Shown here piece by piece: positions 8,325 through 12,500 of a DNA stretch of 12,500 nt (its first letter is position 1; each line of letters opens with the position of its first letter). The position numbers and the translations under genes were made by a program. The notes beneath the pieces were generated by a model. That model did not search any database, was not told the DNA's origin, and saw only the letters and a list, made by a program, of their open reading frames with translations. Origin of the DNA: a bacterium UBP1_UBA4783 (GTDB taxonomy: Bacteria > Krumholzibacteriota > Krumholzibacteriia > Krumholzibacteriales > Krumholzibacteriaceae); assembly GCA_002403075.1 (NCBI GenBank), contig DHHB01000004.1, forward strand, positions 1 to 12,500, written 5' to 3'.

Positions 8325-9740
8325 CTAGCAGTCGAGGTACATCTGCACCTCGAGGGGGTGCGTCCGGTTCCAGACCACGTTCGCCTCTTTCTCGATCTTG
8401 AGGCGGATCCAATCGCGGATCATGTCCTCCGTGAAGACGCCGCCCTCCGTGAGGTACGCGTGATCCTTGCGGAGCTCCTCGAGCGCTTCGGGGAGCGAGA
8501 TCGGGAGCGGCTTGATCTTCGCGCGGTCCTTCGCCGGCATCTCGAAGATGTTGACGTCGTACGGGCCGAAGCCCTCCTTGGCCGGATCGAGCCGCCGCTT
8601 GACGCCGTCGATCCCCGCCATGAGCTGCGCGGCCATCGCGAGGTAGCTGTTGCAGGTGGCGTCGGGCGGGCGGAACTCCATCCGCTTCGTCGCCGGCTCG
8701 GTCGCGTACTTCGGGATGCGGATCGCCGCGGAGCGGTTCGCGAGCGAAAAGAAGCAGTTCACCGGCGCCTCGAAGCCGGGCACGAGCCGCTTGTAGCTGT
8801 TCGTGCTCGGATTGGTGAAGGCCAAGAGCGACGGCGCGTGCCGCAGAAGGCCCGCGACGTAATGGTGCGCGAGCTTCGAGAGCCCCGCGTAGCCGTTCTT
8901 GCCGTAGAAGACGTTCTCGCGCTTCTTGAGAAGGAACTGGTGAAAATGCATCCCCGTGCCGGGCTCGCCGTGGAGGGGTTTCGGCATGAAGGTGGCGATC
9001 TTGCCGAATTGGTGGGCCGTCATGCGGGCGAAATGCTTCGTCATCATCGAGATGTCGCCCATGCGCGTGAGCGGCGCGAAATCGACCTCGATCTCGACCT
9101 GCCCGTGGCCGCCGACCTCGTGATGGTGGTAGAGCGTTTCGATGCCCGCCTCGTGCATCAGGGTGACCGTCCGGTCGCGTATCCCGACGAGGACGTCCTC
9201 GGGCGGGAGCCCGTGGTAACCGGAGAAGGTCCAGAGGCCGAAGGTGCTCTCGCGGAGCCCCTCGGCGGGGATGATCTCGTACATGCACGTCTTGTTGGAG
9301 TTTTTCACGCGGACGTCTTCGAAGATGTAGTACTCGAACTCGGGTCCCCACATCGACACGTCGGCGACGCCGGTTTTTTTGAGATACCGCTCGGCCGCCC
9401 GCGCGATCGAGCGCGGGTCGCGTGAGAAGGGCGCTTTCGTGTCCGCCTCGGCGATCCGGCATATGAAGGAGATCGTCGGCTCCTCGCGGAAGGGATCGAC
9501 GTAGCCCGTGTCGAGCTCGGGTATGAGCGCGAGATCGCCCTTCTCGACGGCCGACATCCCCGCGAAGTTGGAGCCGTCGAAGCCGACGCCCTTCGTGAAG
9601 AGCGCCTCTCCGACGCGCGAGGGGGGCACGGTGAGGTGGTGCCAGCGTCCGAAGAGGTCGGTGAACTTGAGATCGATCTGCTTGATGCCGCCTTTCTTGA
9701 CGGCCGCCTGCAGCTTCGCTATGGACGAAAAAATGGCCAA
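8325..9740 (-). CDS. glnA: Type I glutamine synthetase, lacking the adenylylation tyrosine
   Basis: Catalyses ATP-dependent amidation of glutamate to glutamine as a cytoplasmic dodecamer. Counting from TTG 9740 it has 471 residues, matching the usual ~470. Metal and substrate residues are in place: FDGSN (54-58), Glu134 and Glu136 in GPEFEYYIF, Glu208 and Glu216 in the HHHEVGGHGQVEIE stretch, His265 in GTGMHFH, NPSTNSYKRLVPGFEAP (310-326), Arg336 and Arg341 in NRSAAIRIP, and Glu355/Arg357. The adenylylation loop reads NIFEMP, with Phe399 where GlnE-regulated enzymes have Tyr. The start is uncertain. The frame is open to ATGs at 9806 and 9833, but these overlap the promoter and add a very basic leader. 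AGGGAGG (9747-9741) touches TTG 9740 and stands 6 nt before an in-frame ATT at 9734. First gene of the cluster feeding gatE and gatD. Confidence 0.95.
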   Translation of the reverse strand: MAIFSSIAKLQAAVKKGGIKQIDLKFTDLFGRWHHLTVPPSRVGEALFTKGVGFDGSNFAGMSAVEKGDLALIPELDTGYVDPFREEPTISFICRIAEADTKAPFSRDPRSIARAAERYLKKTGVADVSMWGPEFEYYIFEDVRVKNSNKTCMYEIIPAEGLRESTFGLWTFSGYHGLPPEDVLVGIRDRTVTLMHEAGIETLYHHHEVGGHGQVEIEVDFAPLTRMGDISMMTKHFARMTAHQFGKIATFMPKPLHGEPGTGMHFHQFLLKKRENVFYGKNGYAGLSKLAHHYVAGLLRHAPSLLAFTNPSTNSYKRLVPGFEAPVNCFFSLANRSAAIRIPKYATEPATKRMEFRPPDATCNSYLAMAAQLMAGIDGVKRRLDPAKEGFGPYDVNIFEMPAKDRAKIKPLPISLPEALEELRKDHAYLTEGGVFTEDMIRDWIRLKIEKEANVVWNRTHPLEVQMYLDC

Positions 9741-9808
9741 CCTCCCTGTTCGGCGAATGCTCCGGAGGATCCGCCGTCCGGCCCGCGCGCTTCGACGTTC
9801 GGTCATTG

Positions 9809-9837
9809 AATATATTCGATGGGTTGAGCGCATTCAA
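9809..9837 (-). promoter_or_regulatory. Sigma70-type promoter of glnA
   Basis: On the minus strand TTGAAT (9837-9832, 4/6) and TATATT (9814-9809, 5/6) are separated by exactly 17 nt. Transcription should start near 9802, giving a leader of about 60 nt to the AGGGAGG ribosome site. The promoter would drive glnA-gatE-gatD and, because gaps are so short, the flippase and dipeptidase genes too. No clear sigma54 (GG-N10-GC) element was recognised here. Confidence 0.6.
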
Positions 9838-9886
9838 GGGAAAACGCCCCCGTCGCGAGCGCCGCAATTGCCTTTATAAATAGCAT

Positions 9887-9915
9887 TTGACAAGCCCGCC
9901 CCGCGGTGTTACTCA
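9887..9915 (+). promoter_or_regulatory. Weak candidate promoter of the MFS carrier gene
   Basis: A perfect TTGACA lies at 9887-9892 and after 17 nt the hexamer is TACTCA, a poor -10. A better hexamer GATAAT (9920-9925) is 27 nt away, too far for sigma70. The transcript presumably begins between here and the GGGAGG ribosome site at 9937-9942, but the exact promoter is unclear. A third AT-rich patch (TTTATAAATA around 9873-9882) could belong to regulation of either divergent gene. Confidence 0.3.
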
Positions 9916-9948
9916 AAGGGATAATTTTCATTCGACGGGAGGTTCGAG

Positions 9949-11247
9949 GTGGCAGAGAACAAGGTTATGAACCGCTGGCTCGTGGTGGTCGGAGCGCTTC
10001 TCGTGCAGCTGTGCCTCGGCGCCATCTACGCGTGGAGCGTCTTCACGACGGTGCTTCAGGATCCAGAGGGCGCGTTTAGATTCAGCGCGACCGAGACGCA
10101 GATCATCTTTTCGGTCGGGCTCGGCATGTTCGCCGCGCTCATGCCGTTCGCGGGCAGGCTCGCTGCGAAGATCGGACCGCGCAAGGTGACGCTCAGCGGC
10201 GGCCTCGTTCTCGGCGCGGGATATATACTCGCGGGTCTTCTCGGCCGGAGCTTCGCGACGCAGCTCATATGTATCGGCGTTCTCGGCGGCGCCGGCATCG
10301 GACTCGCCTACGTGAACCCGATCGCCGTCGGTATGCGGTGGTTCCCGGACAAGAAGGGGCTCATCACGGGGATCGCGGTCGCCGGATTCGGCTTCGGCGC
10401 GCTCCTGTGGGTGCAGCTCGCCGGCGCATGGGGGCACCTGCTCGATACGATGGGCGTGCTGAACGTGTTCCTCGTCTATGGCATTGCGTTCGCCGTGCTC
10501 GTTTCGATCGGATCGATCTTCATGGTATACCCGCCCGAAGGGTGGCGCCCGGCGGGATGGAATCCCGAGGCTTCGACGAAGCGCAAGCGCGATCTGCCGG
10601 CCTGCGAGATGTGTCCGGGCGAGATGGCCAAGACGAGCCAGTGCTACGTGACGTGGTTCGCCTACGCGTTCTGCGCACTCGCCGGTCTCATGGTCATCGG
10701 CGTCGCGAAGCTCTTCGGACGGGACGCCCTCGTGAGCTCGGGCCTCGAGAAATACGCCGATCCAAAGGTCGCGGCCGCGGCGGCCTCCACCGCGTACGCG
10801 ATCTTCTTCGCCCTCGCGAACGGGTTCGGGCGCATCGGGTGGGGGATCATCGCGGACGGCATCGGCTGGAAGCGCTCGATCGTCACGATGGCGGTCATTC
10901 AGGGGGTCGCGATGGCGGCTCTCTATTACCTCGGGTCGAGCTTCGCCGCGCTGTGCCTCTTCTTCGCGGTCGTCGGCGCGAACTTCGGGGGCACGCTGGC
11001 CCTCTTCCCGCTCGCCACGGCGGGATGCTTCGGCGCCAAGAACGTGGGACTCAACTACGGTTGGATGTTCACCGCATACGGCGTCGGCGGGATCGTCGGG
11101 CCGATCGTCGCGGGTATATTCAAAGACATGGGGCAGGGCAAGGGCGTGACGGCGTGGATGCCTCCCTTCATGCTCGCCGCGGCGCTGTGCATCGTCGCCG
11201 CCGTCATGATGGGGACGATCAAGCCGCCGAAAAAGGCGTCCGCGTAG
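9949..11247 (+). CDS. OFA-family MFS transporter (oxalate/formate antiporter-like)
   Basis: Inner-membrane carrier of 432 residues with about 12 hydrophobic segments. The start is GTG 9949, 6 nt after GGGAGG. The N-terminus NRWLVVVGALLVQLCLGAIYAWSVF (8-32) is the hallmark of the oxalate:formate antiporter (OFA) family. Further support comes from GRLAAKIGPRKV (69-80, MFS motif A) and the GMRWFPDKKGLITGIAVAGFGFGA stretch (128-151). The central loop holds the family's PGEMxKT segment, here with an added Cys219-x2-Cys222. Family members move small monocarboxylates such as formate, oxalate, lactate or pyruvate; the substrate here cannot be deduced, and no oxalate-degrading genes are nearby. It is divergent from glnA across a 208-nt gap and is followed after 63 nt by folE, with which it may be co-transcribed. 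Confidence 0.88.
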   Translation: MAENKVMNRWLVVVGALLVQLCLGAIYAWSVFTTVLQDPEGAFRFSATETQIIFSVGLGMFAALMPFAGRLAAKIGPRKVTLSGGLVLGAGYILAGLLGRSFATQLICIGVLGGAGIGLAYVNPIAVGMRWFPDKKGLITGIAVAGFGFGALLWVQLAGAWGHLLDTMGVLNVFLVYGIAFAVLVSIGSIFMVYPPEGWRPAGWNPEASTKRKRDLPACEMCPGEMAKTSQCYVTWFAYAFCALAGLMVIGVAKLFGRDALVSSGLEKYADPKVAAAAASTAYAIFFALANGFGRIGWGIIADGIGWKRSIVTMAVIQGVAMAALYYLGSSFAALCLFFAVVGANFGGTLALFPLATAGCFGAKNVGLNYGWMFTAYGVGGIVGPIVAGIFKDMGQGKGVTAWMPPFMLAAALCIVAAVMMGTIKPPKKASA

Positions 11248-11250
11248 CTC

Positions 11251-11297
11251 GCGGGCGCCGCTTCCGTCTCGAGCGGCGCGGCGCGCGGGGCGCCCGC
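11251..11297 (+). repeat. Inverted repeat filling the MFS-folE gap
   Basis: GCGGGCGCC (11251-11259) is the exact reverse complement of GGCGCCCGC (11289-11297). The right arm ends one base before the GGAGG ribosome site of folE (11298-11302). A fold could end the upstream transcript in part or hide the folE ribosome site. The region is extremely GC-rich, so a chance palindrome is possible, and there is no T-run. Confidence 0.35.
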
Positions 11298-11310
11298 GGA
11301 GGATTGCGCC

Positions 11311-11868
11311 ATGGAAGATCTGATTCGCAAGCTGATCGCCGCGCTCGGCGAGGATCCGGAGCGCGAGGGGCTCCGGCGGACCCCCGAGCGGGTCAAGGAG
11401 TCGCTCGAGTTCCTCACGAGCGGCTACCGCGAGGATCCCGAGGAGATATTCCGCGGGTCCGTCTTCGAGGAAAAGTACGACGAGATGGTCATCGTCAAGA
11501 ACATGAGCCTCTACAGCCTCTGCGAGCACCATCTGCTGCCGTTCTTCGGCGAATGCCACGTCGCCTACATACCGAAGGGGCGGATCATCGGGATATCGAA
11601 GATCCCGCGCATCGTGCATACCTTCGCGCGCCGACTGCAGGTGCAGGAGCGCCTCACGAACGAGATCGCGCATTCGCTCATGGATCACCTGCAGCCCTAC
11701 GGCGTCGCCGTGACGATCGAGGCGGTGCACCTCTGCATGGCGATGCGTGGCGTGCGGAAGCGCGACGCCGTCATCATCACGAGCGCCATGCTCGGCGCCT
11801 TCCGCAGCGACCCGAAGACGCGGATGGAGTACCTCGAGCTCATCAAGCGCCCGGGGGGCGGGGAGTAG
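11311..11868 (+). CDS. folE: GTP cyclohydrolase I
   Basis: Converts GTP to 7,8-dihydroneopterin triphosphate, the entry step for tetrahydrofolate and related pterins (or, with QueD, queuosine). It has 185 residues, typical of the compact bacterial form. The N-terminal helix contains LGEDPEREGLRRTPERV (12-28), the conserved opening of the family. Zinc ligands are Cys71 and His74 in LCEHHLLPF and Cys142 in HLCMAMRGV. The segment GISKIPRIVHTFARRLQVQE (94-113) and the RGV that follows Cys142 line the active site as usual. The start is ATG 11311 with GGAGG 8 nt upstream. The type IB (FolE2) enzyme is ruled out by these motifs. No other folate gene is in the window. Confidence 0.96.
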   Translation: MEDLIRKLIAALGEDPEREGLRRTPERVKESLEFLTSGYREDPEEIFRGSVFEEKYDEMVIVKNMSLYSLCEHHLLPFFGECHVAYIPKGRIIGISKIPRIVHTFARRLQVQERLTNEIAHSLMDHLQPYGVAVTIEAVHLCMAMRGVRKRDAVIITSAMLGAFRSDPKTRMEYLELIKRPGGGE

Positions 11869-12025
11869 CGGGGGCCGGGGCGGGCGCCCGAGCGCCGGCA
11901 GAGGCGGGCGGCGGGCTCGCGGGAGCCGGTTGAAGCGCGCGCGCGGGCCTGCCGGCCACATGGGCCTCGCGGCGGGCGATAGGTCGAGCGGGGTCTCGCG
12001 GGGGCCTCCTTCGCCGCTTTCCCGT

Positions 12026-12053
12026 TTGCATCGTCCGCGTCGTTCATTATATT
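12026..12053 (+). promoter_or_regulatory. Sigma70-type promoter of efp
   Basis: TTGCAT (12026-12031) and TATATT (12048-12053) are 16 nt apart. This AT-rich patch stands out in a very GC-rich gap. The -10 is identical to that of glnA. The start would be near 12060, so the mRNA would begin with a hairpin. The rest of the folE-efp gap (11869-12025) shows no convincing gene; it holds only GC-rich palindromic stretches such as CGGGCGCCCG at 11881-11890, perhaps acting in folE termination. Confidence 0.55.
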
Positions 12054-12058
12054 AACTA

Positions 12059-12101
12059 CCCTCCCGTCGGGAGGGAGTGAGCCGCGCCGCTCGAGCGGCG
12101 C
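12059..12101 (+). repeat. Two hairpins in the efp leader
   Basis: CCCTCCC (12059-12065) pairs with GGGAGGG (12069-12075) around a 3-nt loop. A perfect 18-bp palindrome, GCGCCGCTCGAGCGGCGC, follows at 12084-12101. Both lie between the predicted transcription start and the efp ribosome site (AGGAG, 12125-12129). The first contains an SD-like GGGAGG with no suitably placed start codon. They may stabilise the mRNA or take part in control. The half site CTCGAGCGGCGC also occurs in the MFS-folE gap near 11270-11281. Confidence 0.5.
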
Positions 12102-12135
12102 TTCGCGTTCAGGGGACGAATATCAGGAGTCGGTT

Positions 12136-12500
12136 ATGGCGTCGATATCGGAGTTCCGCAGGGGAATGGCGATCAAGCTCGACAACGAGATCTGGATCAT
12201 CACCGAGTACCAGCACGTTTCGCCGGGAAACTGGCGCGCCATGGTGCGCACGCGGCTCAAGAACGCGAAGACCGGCCGCGTCGCCGAGCGCACGTTCCGC
12301 ATGACCGACCAGATCGACTCCGTCCGCCTCGAGAGCCGCGAGATGCAGTACCTCTACGAAGCGGACGGCAGCCTCTACTTCATGGACACGAAGAACTACG
12401 AGCAGACGTTCATCCCGTCGGATTTTCTCGGGGATCAGAAGCAGTTCCTCAAAGAGGGAAACACCTGCACGATCTCCTTCATCGACGACAAGCCCATTAC
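12136..12500 (+). CDS. efp: Elongation factor P, partial (runs off the window)
   Basis: The first 121 codons of EF-P, which binds between the P and E sites of stalled ribosomes and speeds peptide bonds at polyproline stretches. The start is ATG 12136 with AGGAG 6 nt upstream. Domain I (KOW-like, residues 1-65) begins MASISEFRRGMAIKLDNEIW and leads to the loop HVSPGNWRAMVRT. Domain II carries MQYLYEADGSLYFMDTKNYEQ (about 71-91) and continues to the edge; domain III is not in view. The loop has Asn32 at the site where most bacterial EF-Ps have Lys or Arg carrying lysyl, rhamnosyl or aminopentanol groups, and Trp33 follows. That implies an unmodified factor or an unknown modification. No modification enzyme (epmA, epmB, earP, ymfI) is in the window. 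Archaeal aIF5A is excluded by the bacterial domain II. Confidence 0.95.
   Translation, partial: MASISEFRRGMAIKLDNEIWIITEYQHVSPGNWRAMVRTRLKNAKTGRVAERTFRMTDQIDSVRLESREMQYLYEADGSLYFMDTKNYEQTFIPSDFLGDQKQFLKEGNTCTISFIDDKPI

Noticed and set aside
5807..8401. 864-codon open frame on the plus strand opposite gatD/gatE
   Set aside because: It is antisense to two clearly recognised genes. It is extremely rich in Arg, Asp, Glu and Val with no domain, as expected from mirrored high-GC codons.
9741..9802. Glutamine riboswitch in the glnA leader
   Set aside because: The conserved core sequence of the known glnA RNA motif is not present as far as I can recognise.
9928..11961. 677-codon open frame on the minus strand opposite the MFS carrier and folE
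   Set aside because: Low-complexity Arg/Glu/Asp/His-rich translation, antisense to two family-matched genes. A GC-driven shadow.
11697..12047. Minus-strand 116-codon frame after folE
   Set aside because: Overlaps folE antisense, is composed of Pro/Arg/Ala runs and has no recognisable ribosome site.
11270..12101. CTCGAGCGGCGC present twice (near 11270 and 12090)
   Set aside because: Only two copies of a GC-rich 12-mer in GC-rich gaps; not enough to call a regulatory element on its own.
1..12500. CRISPR arrays, tRNA or rRNA genes, phage or defence genes
   Set aside because: Scanned by eye; no regularly spaced direct repeats, tRNA cloverleaf signatures or rRNA-like stretches were seen, and all sizeable genes have other assignments.

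Overview
This is a high-GC bacterial chromosome segment with no mobile element larger than a possible transposase remnant at the left edge. Several features point to a bacterium: a bacterial-type elongation factor P, Shine-Dalgarno sites ahead of most genes, sigma70-like promoters (TTGNNN/TATATT), a lipoprotein signal peptide and a Sec-type signal peptide. The exact lineage cannot be read from the window. The LamG/chitobiase-type lipoprotein and the overall gene style would suit an uncultured, environmental Gram-negative phylum, which is inference only.

Layout. Positions 1-204 hold a decayed, frame-shifted coding remnant on the minus strand that may be a transposase. Positions 272-1534 (minus) encode a LamG-domain lipoprotein with its own candidate promoter. 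A perfect 14-bp inverted repeat at 1679-1710 separates it from a tight five-gene minus-strand cluster. In transcription order that cluster is glnA (glutamine synthetase), gatE, gatD (archaeal-type Glu-tRNA(Gln) amidotransferase), a polysaccharide/lipid flippase, and a secreted C69 dipeptidase. Gaps in the cluster are 22, 6, -1 and 26 nt. A good promoter (TTGAAT-17-TATATT, about 9809-9837) precedes glnA. Divergently, the plus strand carries an OFA-family MFS carrier (9949-11247), folE (11311-11868) and the first 121 codons of efp (12136 to the window edge). efp has its own promoter and a hairpin-rich leader.

How the genes work together. The core signal is a glutamine/translation module. Glutamine synthetase makes the glutamine that GatDE uses as amide donor to convert Glu-tRNA(Gln) into Gln-tRNA(Gln). 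GatDE is classically an archaeal complex, while bacteria normally use GatCAB, so an intact GatDE pair with all catalytic residues placed just behind glnA in a bacterium is the most notable feature. Second is an EF-P whose modified loop reads PGNWRAM, with Asn where most bacteria carry the modified Lys or Arg. The flippase and dipeptidase seem to be co-transcribed passengers with cell-envelope or periplasmic roles.
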